Assembly: GCF_019649055.1 (NCBI RefSeq)
Contig: NW_026570446.1
Location: 1 to 64,000 of the forward strand
Reading direction: 5' to 3'
DNA: 64,000 bases
Origin: Paramacrobiotus metropolitanus
Taxonomy: Eukaryota; Tardigrada; Eutardigrada; Parachela; Macrobiotidae
In this document: piece after piece, positions 23,915 through 32,268 of the stretch
Layout of the letters: the number at the start of each line of letters is the position of its first letter
How positions within the stretch are numbered: the first letter of the stretch is position 1
The notes under the pieces: generated by a model
Seen by the model: the letters and a program-made list of their open reading frames with translations, nothing else
Database searches by the model: none
Told to the model about the DNA's origin: nothing
Translations under genes and position numbers: made by a program

Positions 23915-24591
23915 ATTTCATCATAAACCCCCATAAAAATAGTGAAGTAGGTCCAATTATCTGTCGGGCTCGTGTGAATAATATTTCGTGTCGGGCGATA
24001 CTCGATACCGGTTCGGGGATTTCGTTAATTACAGAAAGTTTTGCGAAACTTAATCGTTTTACAATAATTGATACCGATGGTCCATACGTTTCCACAATAA
24101 CATCACAACGCAAGTTAAATAAGAAAATCGATGTTAACTTAGAAGTTTTGGGCCATGTCCAACCATGTGAGCTATTTGTTATAACACAAGCACCATTTGA
24201 GGTATTAATCGGTATCGATTACCTTAACCAAACACGGATCCAAATTGATTTTCGTTCCAAAACACTGCGTAATGATTCTGTTGTCTTGCCCTTGCTCTAT
24301 TACTGTTTTCCGGGCCTTGCAAACCCGGATAACGGTCAGGATGAAGGGAATGGGAAGCCGGTTTTTAATAATCCCATTTACCTTCTACACGGTCCATCCG
24401 ACACACGAGGTGGTCCGAAGACAGGCAAACGAGTTGCCGTAGAAATAATAACGGAGAACCCGTCTGAGAAACCCGTGTTGCCGGGCGAGCTCAGAAAGAA
24501 GGCGAGCCCAGGTTTGGCCGCACCCAAGAACTTAGTTTCCGAGGCTGTTCTGCTGGCGGAACAGTCTCCGGGAACGGGCGAGGGCACTTGA
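23869..24591 (+). CDS. pro: Aspartic protease domain, reached from gag by -1 frameshift
   Basis: Retropepsin-type protease, which cleaves the Gag-Pol precursor as a homodimer. The frame is -1 relative to gag; an internal ATG at 23836 exists but the natural entry is the slippery site. The catalytic motif DTGS is encoded at 24004-24015 (ILDTGSGISLI), and the later VLIGIDYL matches the conserved I-L-G-type segment near the end of retropepsin domains. After the protease core the frame continues through about 90 Gly/Pro/Lys-rich residues and ends at TGA (24589-24591). From 24536 the frame used by the next segment (+1) is already open, so the passage from protease to the rest of pol is interrupted here, either by mutation or by a sequence error. 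Confidence 0.88.
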   Translation, partial: FKLNRSVRGTDARTDHFIINPHKNSEVGPIICRARVNNISCRAILDTGSGISLITESFAKLNRFTIIDTDGPYVSTITSQRKLNKKIDVNLEVLGHVQPCELFVITQAPFEVLIGIDYLNQTRIQIDFRSKTLRNDSVVLPLLYYCFPGLANPDNGQDEGNGKPVFNNPIYLLHGPSDTRGGPKTGKRVAVEIITENPSEKPVLPGELRKKASPGLAAPKNLVSEAVLLAEQSPGTGEGT

Positions 24592-25243
24592 TGGTTCAGA
24601 TCCCGCAGGCCCCGAGGGGTTACAGTTGTTGGAAGCAAGTTCCTCCCAAGGTGGGAAGGAAGTAAGCAAAGATAGTATGATAAGGGCATTAGCCGATCGT
24701 GAAAAGTTTTCTAATTTTGGGTTGCTAACGCGCAACGAAATCAAACGAAGTTTGAAAGGTCAGGTTGAGGTCCCGGGGATTCCGATCCCGGAGACCCAAG
24801 AACCGGTCACCGAGGTCACTGGCATTCAGAAAGGATTCAAGTTAGAGGTCCCGGAAGTTTTGTGTCCGGAGACCCAGGAACCTGCCACTGAGGTCACAGG
24901 GGATCAGGAACTAACTAACCTTGAGTTCGAGGGGAATACAATCCCTAAGCATCAGGAACCCGTTACAAAGAATTTCGGGATCAGAGATGTCATTAAAGCA
25001 GTTACAGGAACACGAACTCTCGAGGTTCCGGATCACGAGAATCGGGATAGTGCAGTTGCGTTGGATGAGTTACTGCCTGAAAACCTCAAGCGTTTTATGA
25101 AGAATAATTCGGAAATCACAGATGACATTGATGACCTTTTTGGTCCTACCACAATTGCGAAAAACGTTTCAGATATTAATTATGAAAAATTAAACTACGG
25201 TGATATTACCGTGGACCAGCAAAGGAACTGGTACGCATGCTAA
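24536..25243 (+). CDS. Pol linker segment between protease and RT, with internal repeats
   Basis: This frame lies +1 to the protease frame and joins the RT region. The track of codons is open for over 200 residues and is rich in Glu, Pro, Thr and Val. It carries three imperfect repeats around PETQEPVTEVTG, PETQEPATEVTG and PKHQEPVTKNFG. I recognise no catalytic motif in it. Its last 30 residues resemble the conserved stretch just before the RT fingers in Ty3/gypsy Pol (an INYEKLNY-like segment). It ends at TAA (25241-25243) where the RT frame (-1) takes over, so there is a second break at about 25237-25243. A repeat-bearing spacer of this size between protease and RT is unusual for Ty3-type elements. 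Confidence 0.6.
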   Translation, partial: FPRLFCWRNSLRERARALDGSDPAGPEGLQLLEASSSQGGKEVSKDSMIRALADREKFSNFGLLTRNEIKRSLKGQVEVPGIPIPETQEPVTEVTGIQKGFKLEVPEVLCPETQEPATEVTGDQELTNLEFEGNTIPKHQEPVTKNFGIRDVIKAVTGTRTLEVPDHENRDSAVALDELLPENLKRFMKNNSEITDDIDDLFGPTTIAKNVSDINYEKLNYGDITVDQQRNWYAC

Positions 25244-25698
25244 TGGATTTTACTGAGGTCTTCCCGACCGACGACCAAGGCCTGGGCACATGTAATGTGC
25301 TAACACATAAGATCGCTTTAAGACCGGAAGCCAATCCAGTCGTGGAACCGCTTCGGCGTTTCGCGGACTGGCAAAAGGTCGAGATCACTCGACAGATCCA
25401 AGATATGTTGCGAAAGGGCGTGATTAGCCCATGCGAAATTTCTGAACGATGTGCTAATGTGGTATTAGCACGGAAAAGGGATGAATCCCTGCGGTTTTGC
25501 GTCTCTTACAAATTATTAAACGAAGATACTATTTTTGATCCCTACCCGTTACCAAGAATTGATGACTGTTTAGACAGTCTAAAAAATTCGTGTTATTTTA
25601 CCAGCCTTGATTTAGCCAGCGGCTACTGGCAAATTAAGATGGATGATTCTTCCAAAAATCTAACTTGCTTCCGAACGCCGGACGGCGTTTTCAGTTGA
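25237..25698 (+). CDS. pol: Reverse transcriptase, N-terminal part (fingers and palm A)
   Basis: This segment encodes the first part of a Ty3/gypsy RT, which copies element RNA into DNA. Visible features are the HKI start of the domain, PYPLPRIDD, and catalytic motif A in FTSLDLASGYWQI, with the first catalytic Asp in LDL. TPDGVF near the end is the usual lead into the VMPFGL motif, which is present but in another frame, starting at 25700. The break at 25690-25698 falls in a short T run (GGCGTTTTCAG) and is thus a candidate length error in a homopolymer. The same protein continues in the next entry. Confidence 0.88.
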   Translation: MLMDFTEVFPTDDQGLGTCNVLTHKIALRPEANPVVEPLRRFADWQKVEITRQIQDMLRKGVISPCEISERCANVVLARKRDESLRFCVSYKLLNEDTIFDPYPLPRIDDCLDSLKNSCYFTSLDLASGYWQIKMDDSSKNLTCFRTPDGVFS

Positions 25699-25699
25699 A

Positions 25700-26182
25700 G
25701 TGATGCCCTTTGGGTTACGGACGGCTCCTGCGACTTTCAGTCGTATGATGGATCGCGTCCTGGGTGACCTCAAAGGAAAAATTTTAATCCTGTACCTTGA
25801 TGATGTCGAAATTTATGCCGATTCGTGGCAAAATCTTTTGGTAAATCTTCAAATCGTTTTGCAACGGCTTCGAGAAGCCGGACTCAAAATCAAACCAAGC
25901 AAATGTTTCTTCGGCAAAAAGGAATTAAAATTCTTAGGTCATATGGTGAATTCTCAGGGCATTGCCCCAGATCCGGACAACGTTCAGGCTATTGTAGCCC
26001 GTCCGGTTCCTGCATGTATCCGGGACGTTAAGGGATTCCTGGGTGCTGCTAGCCATTATCGACGATTCATCAAAAATTTTTCGCGCATTGCCGCTCCGCT
26101 GCTCGAGTTAACAAGAAAAAACACACCGTTTCATTGGTCTGGTCCATCGCAGCTTGCTTTTGAAGAAATAAAAATTCCTTAA
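25700..26182 (+). CDS. pol: Reverse transcriptase, C-terminal part (palm C and thumb)
   Basis: Continuation of the RT in the +1 frame. VMPFGLRTAPATFSRMMD is the conserved motif B region. YLDD at 25793-25804 is motif C with the paired catalytic Asp. FFGKKELKFLGHMVNSQGI is the conserved thumb-side motif (FLGH), and RDVKGFLGAASHYRRFI follows. The frame ends at TAA (26180-26182) inside the connection to RNase H (AFEEIK), next to an A run; the RNase H frame (-1) is open from 26179. The start at 25700 is a frame boundary, not a real initiation codon. Confidence 0.9.
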   Translation: MMPFGLRTAPATFSRMMDRVLGDLKGKILILYLDDVEIYADSWQNLLVNLQIVLQRLREAGLKIKPSKCFFGKKELKFLGHMVNSQGIAPDPDNVQAIVARPVPACIRDVKGFLGAASHYRRFIKNFSRIAAPLLELTRKNTPFHWSGPSQLAFEEIKIP

Positions 26183-28101
26183 TAACAAAACCAATTCTAA
26201 CTCATTTCGACAATGAGAAAGAACACGTCTTAGAAACAGATGCCAGTCTGGATGGACTGGGCGCCGTTCTAACACAGCGGGAAGCTGATGGCTTTAAGGT
26301 CGTTGCCTACGCAAGTCGTTCGTTAACCGATGCAGAGAAAAATTATCATACGTCCGAGCAAGAGCTCCTCGCTATTTTCTGGTCGGTTACTGATAAATTC
26401 CATTTTTACCTCGGAGGTCCAAAACCGTTCACAGTAGTGACGGACCATAACTCCTTAATTCCTTTGTTTAAAACACCGACCCCGAGTGGTCGTCTCGCTC
26501 GCTGGATCCTGGCTTTGCGCCCATACAACATAAGGATCCTGTACCGAAAAGGAAGTGCCAATAACGTAGCTGACTTTCTCTCCCGATCACCTTTACCACC
26601 ATCGTTACCGCAGATTTGCGCATTAGTCGTACCAGATTCACCGGTCGACATCCCTGCTTTACAGGGAACCGACGAATTTTGTAAAAAGATCTTGGGAATC
26701 CTGAACGGTGCTACCGACACCGCAAAATTTCGAACGCGAATTCAGCACTACGTTGTAAAGGAGAAAATTTTGTATAGAATCGTATTTCGCGGCAACGATC
26801 CGGTGTATCTCATTGTGGTGCCTAGTTCCCTAAAGGTCACACTCTTAAGGGCATATCACGATGATCTCGGTCATCCCGGGATTACCAGGTGTTTTGAAGC
26901 TCTGTACCTTAAATATTACTGGCCGAACATGGCACACGATGTTGCGGACTACATTTCTTCATGCCATTCCTGCCAGGCACTGAAACCACCGCTAAAACCA
27001 CCATATGGTTTTCTTCAACGTATCAAAATCGGTCAACCTTTCGAATGCGTGGGTATGGACTACGTTGGTCCATTCCCACCGAGCAGTAAAGGGAACCGGT
27101 ACATAATTGTTGCTGTCGATCACTTGACAAAGTGGATCGAAGCGCGACCCGTGAAAGCTGCAACTGCCGCCAACGCAGCACATTTTCTGTACGAGCAAGT
27201 TATTTCCAGACATGGGTGCCCAAGGTCGATCCTTACGGATCTCGGGACTCATTTCACCGGAAGTCTCTTACAACATTTACTGCGTCTAGCACGCATTACT
27301 CATCGCACCACTACGGCGTATAATCCTAAGGCCGATGGCCTTACCGAAAGGATAAATGGTGTACTCGTTAAAGCGATTGCGCACTACGTGTCTCCGACAC
27401 ATAGAAATTGGGACGACCTTGTGATACCAATAACTTTTGCCTTGAATACAATGGTAAATGACACGGTCAAGGTCTCACCATTTGAATTGTTACACGGGTA
27501 TAACCCGACGCATCCCATCGATAATGTTATACTACCTGGCGAAAGTCTTGATTTCGAAGAGCCTGATGAAACGCTTCCAAGTCAAATTCAGACGTACCTT
27601 AGTAACTTACGCGAGGTTGCCGGTCTCATGGCGAATCACGCACAAGATAAGACGGCTCCGCGCTTTAATGTTACCCGGCGTGAACACGCATTTGCACCTG
27701 GCGATCTAGTCCTTTTAAAAGGACCGCCAAAAGAAATTGTTTCTCCTGATAATAATCTTTCTCCAAAATTTTTAATTCGTTGGCACGGACCATGGAGGAT
27801 CACCTCCCAAGTGTCCGAAGTTAATTACGAAATAGAATCCGTTCGTGGTCGGCCGAAGACTCAGGTTGTCCATGTGCAGCGCTTGCGCCACTATAGCGAG
27901 CGCTTGGACACACCGTATGTTGAGTCGGTTCTGGCAGAACCACTTAAGAAGGGGAAAAGAGACTTGGACAACGTTGATCTCGAAAATTGTCGGGAAACAA
28001 ATAATCTAATGTCCGCCCCGCCTGACGTTCCGACAACCGGAACTACCGAAATTGAGACGGTTCGACGTTCGGACCGCCTGAAACAAAAGAGAGAAAAATA
28101 A
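26179..28101 (+). CDS. pol: RNase H and integrase part of Pol
   Basis: No start codon is expected: this is the end of the Pol polyprotein. RNase H degrades the RNA template; its carboxylates appear in ETDASLDG (Asp codon 26239), TSEQELLAIF and VVTDHNSL. Integrase follows: an HHCC zinc domain (His at 26857 and 26872, Cys at 26962 and 26971), then a DDE core with Asp at 27058 (GMDYVGPF), Asp at 27238 (LTDLGTHF) and Glu at 27346 (DGLTERING). The C-terminal KFLIRWHGPWRI is like the GPY/F module of Ty3/gypsy and retroviral integrases. No chromodomain is seen; the tail is charged and ends REK before TAA. The frame is intact for 1.9 kb. Confidence 0.92.
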   Translation, partial: LITKPILTHFDNEKEHVLETDASLDGLGAVLTQREADGFKVVAYASRSLTDAEKNYHTSEQELLAIFWSVTDKFHFYLGGPKPFTVVTDHNSLIPLFKTPTPSGRLARWILALRPYNIRILYRKGSANNVADFLSRSPLPPSLPQICALVVPDSPVDIPALQGTDEFCKKILGILNGATDTAKFRTRIQHYVVKEKILYRIVFRGNDPVYLIVVPSSLKVTLLRAYHDDLGHPGITRCFEALYLKYYWPNMAHDVADYISSCHSCQALKPPLKPPYGFLQRIKIGQPFECVGMDYVGPFPPSSKGNRYIIVAVDHLTKWIEARPVKAATAANAAHFLYEQVISRHGCPRSILTDLGTHFTGSLLQHLLRLARITHRTTTAYNPKADGLTERINGVLVKAIAHYVSPTHRNWDDLVIPITFALNTMVNDTVKVSPFELLHGYNPTHPIDNVILPGESLDFEEPDETLPSQIQTYLSNLREVAGLMANHAQDKTAPRFNVTRREHAFAPGDLVLLKGPPKEIVSPDNNLSPKFLIRWHGPWRITSQVSEVNYEIESVRGRPKTQVVHVQRLRHYSERLDTPYVESVLAEPLKKGKRDLDNVDLENCRETNNLMSAPPDVPTTGTTEIETVRRSDRLKQKREK

Positions 28102-28297
28102 ATATTATTAGTATTTTAATGTTTCATGTATTATCGGTTAAAATCACATAAAAATAAGTATATTTTTATTACCAAAAACAAAATCTTAAAAAAAAAAACA
28201 ACAGCTTCATTTCTTATGATAACTATTATCCGTTTAATTTATTTAAATTAATTTTCTCTCTCTTTTGTTGTAGGGCGTTGATCCCAGCGGCCGTCGG
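28102..28297 (+). promoter_or_regulatory. AT-rich intergenic stretch with a strong splice acceptor (AG at 28272-28273)
   Basis: After the pol stop there are about 150 bp of A/T-rich DNA, then TTTTCTCTCTCTTTTGTTGTAG ending at 28273, a long pyrimidine tract plus TAG. It lies 24 nt before the ATG of the Cys-rich ORF. This is where env subgenomic RNAs of errantiviruses would be spliced. The likely donor is at 20581/20582. Confidence 0.6.
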
Positions 28298-29263
28298 ATG
28301 TCACTGTGTAGATATACGGGTCTAAATCCTACGAACCTTGGTAACCATTATGTTGTGGATCATTTCCGTACAGTCAGTGATCGTATGCAGGATGACGTCT
28401 TTGCAAATAACAATAATGTTATAACGACAGTAATTTCGCGTGTGCCGAGTGTGCGCACAGTCTCGTTCATTCAGCCACAGATCCTCAGACAGTACGTTGA
28501 ACCTTTTCTTGATCCCGATGAGATTGGGAGTGTTCAGACAGTCAACAGTACTTTACTTGAAGACCTGAATCTGGCAGAGTTTACCTCGTATTTGAGTGCG
28601 CTTGCAGAAATTCCCACAGACCTACCATTAAAACCTTTCTTCCCGTCGCTGTACCTTGCGAAATTAGCTGTAGGGAACTATGGCCTGAAGCGCGGGTTCC
28701 CCGCACCTTTCATGTGCATTTGCTCGTCAACTCACTTGGATCCAGACAAGCCCTCCCTAATCTTCCAGTGCAATAACGAAGTTGGCAGGTGCACTGCCAC
28801 AACTGTTAATTACGCCGAGCTTAGCGCACCGACCGTACAGTGTGAAAATCGTGCTCAGCGTTTTGGTGTGTACCTTCCTCCTAAACTCATACCTGTCTTC
28901 TATTGCTGGGGATGTTTTTATAAGGTCGCAAACCACGAGATATTTTCTGACGGGAATTTCCATCATCCCGATGACAGTGCTGTTGAGACTTGCCACGCGG
29001 GACACCGTTCCCGAAACGCAAAGGGTTGCATACACTGCAAATCCCGGGCTATGCAAAGGCAAGGTTATCCACGAGGCCAGCATTCGTATGCTCGATATCA
29101 ACGAGATTTTAACAATAAAATTTCTCAGGATTATGCGCACTCATACTTCCGTATCGAGGAAGATATTTTCGCCGATCTAAGCGACCGAATTTGCGTAGTT
29201 CTTCGGTATGTGAGCACTAAGTCTCCTGAGTCTAGGATCAATATTTATGGACGAATGGAGTGA
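28298..29263 (+). CDS. Cys-rich ORF A, possible RING-like zinc protein
   Basis: This intact ORF has 321 codons and an ATG 24 nt after a strong splice acceptor. The first 135 residues have no recognised motif. From residue 140 a cysteine/histidine array follows: C140-x-C142, C158, C165, C182, then IPVFYC203-x2-C206, C232, H236, C244-x2-C247. The signature I-P-V-F-x-C-x2-C followed by C-x3-H-R and a final C-x2-C also occurs in ORF B at 32269, so the two are likely paralogs. The pattern fits a zinc-binding treble-clef or RING-like fold; ubiquitin-ligase activity is only a possibility. The stop is 36 bp before the R2-like RT ORF. It is not a known Ty3/gypsy gene. Confidence 0.75.
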   Translation: MSLCRYTGLNPTNLGNHYVVDHFRTVSDRMQDDVFANNNNVITTVISRVPSVRTVSFIQPQILRQYVEPFLDPDEIGSVQTVNSTLLEDLNLAEFTSYLSALAEIPTDLPLKPFFPSLYLAKLAVGNYGLKRGFPAPFMCICSSTHLDPDKPSLIFQCNNEVGRCTATTVNYAELSAPTVQCENRAQRFGVYLPPKLIPVFYCWGCFYKVANHEIFSDGNFHHPDDSAVETCHAGHRSRNAKGCIHCKSRAMQRQGYPRGQHSYARYQRDFNNKISQDYAHSYFRIEEDIFADLSDRICVVLRYVSTKSPESRINIYGRME

Positions 29264-29299
29264 TTGATCTCTGTATAATGTGTAATGATAATGTGAGAT

Positions 29300-32134
29300 A
29301 TGGCTTTCATTTGTGATCTGTGTGGAAAACCTCTCGTCACCAATCATGGCTTGAAGTTACATAGAGATTCTGGGGTTTGTCGGACTGCGAGAGCAAAGAA
29401 CTTGCGTGCTCCTTTACAAACCTCTGTGCCAGCTCCTGTCGTCCCCCTGCAAACCCTCGAAGAACGGATATTGGCAGGAAGGAAGCAACATGCGATTCTT
29501 CGACGTATTCCGGTAGGTGCGAGACGAGCATGTGCTGAAGCGTACACAAGGATTGTGGAGGATGTATGCACACACAACGATGAAGGTTCCTGGTCCAAGC
29601 TCTTACTGTTCGCATTTGAAAACCTACACGCTCCACCTGGCAAATCTGGCAGGGGTCCCTCACTCGCCACTTCTGTGAAGGCTAATCTGGCTGGTAAACC
29701 ACTGGATAATCGGAAAACACCACGTAAATCGCGTAAAAAGCGATCCTCTGACGAAGCTCTTCGTAAAGCAGTGAACACAAAGTTACAGGATGGAGACATC
29801 AGTGGAGCTGTCAAGATACTCACCTCCGAAGATACTGTTGCTGAACTTTCGGAGGGAGTTTTACGGGCGCTTAAAGATAAACATCCAGATCCACCAGCGG
29901 ATCTGGATACAACGGTCTGTGATGTTGCCCCCATAACGCATGATGTTTCTGTTGATGACATTCTTTGTGCTGCGAAGTCTTTTCCTGCAGGCTCTTCAGC
30001 AGGCCCTGATGGTTTACGGCCACAGCATCTTAAAGATATGCTGAGTGTGCAAGGGGATACGAGCACGCACCTCTTATCGGCCTTGGCGAAACTGGCCAAA
30101 GTGGTTCTTGCGGGAAAAATACCTGCGGCTACCAAGAGAGTGTTTTTTGGTGGAATATTGACACCCCTTCGAAAGAAATCTGGTGGAATTCGCCCGATTG
30201 CATGCGGATGTACCCTTAGACGGTTGTTCAGTAAGCTGATCGGGCATCGCGTCCAAGACCAGATGGGTGAGCTGTTTCGTCCTGTTCAGCTTGGCTATGG
30301 AACGCGTGGTGGTGCTGAAGTTGTAGTTCATTCTGCGCGGAAGTTTCTGGACCAGGAAATCAATGGAGTGAAGGTTCTTCTGAAAGTTGATTTTGCCAAC
30401 GCATTCAATACCGTGCGACGAGATGTTATGTTGAAGAAAGTGGCGGAAATAATTCCTGAATATTATGCATTTTTATATGCAGCATATGGGAGCTCTTCGT
30501 CGTTATTCTGTGGTGAAAATATTATTTTATCGGCTCATGGTATTCAACAAGGAGATCCTCTGGGACCGTTATTGTTTTGCTTGTGTACGGATGAGCTTTC
30601 TAAAGGAATGCAATCCTGTTTTAACGCGTGGTATTTAGACGATGCAACATTTGGTGGTGCAGTGGTTTCAGTGTTGTCGGACTTCCAAACTATTGTTCAT
30701 TGCGCATCAGAACTAGGGCTACAGATTAACTCAGAAAAATGTGAGCTGTTCATGAGTGGCGGAACGGTGACTGAGCAAGAAGAGATTTTCCGGATGTTCA
30801 GTGAAGTTGCACCTGGAATCCAGTGGATAAGAGAGGAACAGCTGGACCTGTTGGGTGCCCCGCTTACTGATTGGGCAATAGGGCGAGTGCTGGATGGCAA
30901 GATCGGTCAGATCGAAAGACTGACCGATCTTCTTGGTGTGTTACCAGCTCATCAGTCGCTATATCTACTTAAGAATAGCCTTTCTCTGCCGCGGTTATTG
31001 TTTACTCTTAGGTGTGCGCCTTGTTGGAAGTGCCCTGAAAAGTTGCATGAATTTGATGAACGCGTACGAAAGAAGGCGGAAGAAATCACCAACGTCCAAA
31101 TGTCCGAAGCAGTCTGGAAACTGGCTTCCTTACCGGACCGGATGGGTGGGATAGGGCTTCCTAAAGCACAGGAAATTTCTCTGCCTGCCTACTTATCCTC
31201 GCGTTATGCTACAGAGGCACTCGTAGCCAAGATCGTGCCCGCGGACGGCGAAGATGACATGAAGTTGTGTGTAGAGAAGTTTCAAGAGATTAGTGGCGAA
31301 CCGGCCCCACCTGAAGTGCATCGTCGTTATCAGTCTGCCTGGACGGCTATTGTGTATGCCAAGGAGCATCGATATTTAGTGGAGAATGCTGACGTTATCG
31401 AGAAAGCACGCTTGTTGGCAATTTCTACGAAAGAATCGGCTGCTTGGTTGTCCGCTTTGCCCGTCGCCAGCCTTGGTAATTTGTTGGACGATGTGGCTGT
31501 GAGGATCGCGGTTGCGCTACGGTTGGGTGCTCCTATTTGCAGTGAGCATAAATGTATTTGTGGTCATATAGTTGACAAGTTCGGCCGCCACGGTCTATCT
31601 TGTAAGCGTAGTAAGGGACGGATACCTCGCCACGAGCATTTGAACGATATCACACAAAGAGCGATTGGATCAGCGAAGATATCGTCTATCCGTGAACCAC
31701 CTGGTTTGGATCGGAAGAATGGCAAGCGGCCTGATGGACTAACTCATTATCCTTGGAAGAATGGCAAAGCGTTGGTGTGGGACGTTACCGTAGCCGACAC
31801 TTTTGCGCAGACATATATCGGTCAGACATCCGATCATGCTGGCGCTGCAGCAGAAGCGGCCGAACACCGGAAGTGCGGCAAGTATGCTGACTTTGCTGAT
31901 CGGTACATTTTCCAACCCGTAGCGTTGGAAACAATGGGAAGCTGCGGTCCTCTGACCATGGATTTCTTCCATGAGGTGGCTAGACGCATCAGAGAGCAGA
32001 CCGGTGAAATCCGCGCGAAGCATTTTCTGTTACAACGTTTTAGTATAGAAATTCAGCGCGGTAATGCTGCTTGTGTGTTGGGAACAGTTGAGAAGCAGCT
32101 TGATCTCGATGATGTGTTTTTGGTTTGTGTATAG
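29300..32134 (+). CDS. R2-like non-LTR reverse transcriptase with C-terminal nuclease domain
   Basis: This intact 944-codon ORF has an ATG with G at -3 and +4. N-terminus: a zinc finger CDLCGK...H-x5-C (about residues 5-27). Central RT: SAGPDGLRPQHL, IRPIACGC, motif A with catalytic D364 (VDFANAFN), motif B from Q417 (QQGDPLGPLLF), motif C YLDD at 445-448 and LQINSEKCELF. C-terminus: a zinc knuckle C752-x-C754-x9-H764-x3-C768, then RPD (810-812) and WDVTV with D828, a PD-(D/E)XK-like arrangement typical of site-specific non-LTR elements, followed by a conserved HRKCGKYADF segment. It would nick target DNA and prime on it. It has no LTR-type RNase H or integrase. It is either a nested insertion or a captured gene: it lies on the same strand, tightly packed between two related Cys-rich ORFs. 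Confidence 0.93.
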   Translation: MAFICDLCGKPLVTNHGLKLHRDSGVCRTARAKNLRAPLQTSVPAPVVPLQTLEERILAGRKQHAILRRIPVGARRACAEAYTRIVEDVCTHNDEGSWSKLLLFAFENLHAPPGKSGRGPSLATSVKANLAGKPLDNRKTPRKSRKKRSSDEALRKAVNTKLQDGDISGAVKILTSEDTVAELSEGVLRALKDKHPDPPADLDTTVCDVAPITHDVSVDDILCAAKSFPAGSSAGPDGLRPQHLKDMLSVQGDTSTHLLSALAKLAKVVLAGKIPAATKRVFFGGILTPLRKKSGGIRPIACGCTLRRLFSKLIGHRVQDQMGELFRPVQLGYGTRGGAEVVVHSARKFLDQEINGVKVLLKVDFANAFNTVRRDVMLKKVAEIIPEYYAFLYAAYGSSSSLFCGENIILSAHGIQQGDPLGPLLFCLCTDELSKGMQSCFNAWYLDDATFGGAVVSVLSDFQTIVHCASELGLQINSEKCELFMSGGTVTEQEEIFRMFSEVAPGIQWIREEQLDLLGAPLTDWAIGRVLDGKIGQIERLTDLLGVLPAHQSLYLLKNSLSLPRLLFTLRCAPCWKCPEKLHEFDERVRKKAEEITNVQMSEAVWKLASLPDRMGGIGLPKAQEISLPAYLSSRYATEALVAKIVPADGEDDMKLCVEKFQEISGEPAPPEVHRRYQSAWTAIVYAKEHRYLVENADVIEKARLLAISTKESAAWLSALPVASLGNLLDDVAVRIAVALRLGAPICSEHKCICGHIVDKFGRHGLSCKRSKGRIPRHEHLNDITQRAIGSAKISSIREPPGLDRKNGKRPDGLTHYPWKNGKALVWDVTVADTFAQTYIGQTSDHAGAAAEAAEHRKCGKYADFADRYIFQPVALETMGSCGPLTMDFFHEVARRIREQTGEIRAKHFLLQRFSIEIQRGNAACVLGTVEKQLDLDDVFLVCV

Positions 32135-32268
32135 TTGAGCAGACGGTTTTGTATGTACTGTGAATAAACTTCTGGCTATGGATTTCTGAACAGAACGGGG
32201 GTATTCTTTTTGACACCTGCGAAACGTATATCCGAAAGCTGCAGGATCACCCACTCTGTTTCCAGTTT
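32135..32268 (+). promoter_or_regulatory. Gap after the R2-like ORF: AATAAA and an acceptor-like site
   Basis: AATAAA at 32163-32168, 28 nt after the RT stop, could be a polyadenylation signal or part of a non-LTR 3' end. No poly(A) tail or simple repeat follows. CCACTCTGTTTCCAG ending at 32265 resembles a splice acceptor and lies just before the ATG at 32269. I found no target-site duplication matching the region before 29300. Confidence 0.4.

Noticed and set aside
23894-23967. Pseudoknot between the frameshift hairpin loop and GTCGG at 23963
   Set aside because: Only five base pairs at about 50 nt distance; too weak to annotate without covariation.
27700-28101. Chromodomain at the integrase C-terminus
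   Set aside because: The region has a GPY/F-like module and a charged tail but no chromodomain aromatic cage pattern that I can see.
28757-29180. 127-132 codon frames on both strands over ORF A
   Set aside because: Shadows of the Cys-rich ORF; the + strand ORF A has the ordered cysteine pattern shared with ORF B.
29344-30135. 263-codon antisense frame over the R2-like RT
   Set aside because: Shadow of a long real ORF whose sense strand has clear RT-gene layout and zinc-finger motifs.
29264-32268. Target-site duplication or 28S rDNA flanks for the R2-like unit
   Set aside because: I compared 29264-29299 with 32135-32268 by eye and found no convincing duplication, poly(A) tail or rDNA-like sequence, so nesting is not proven.
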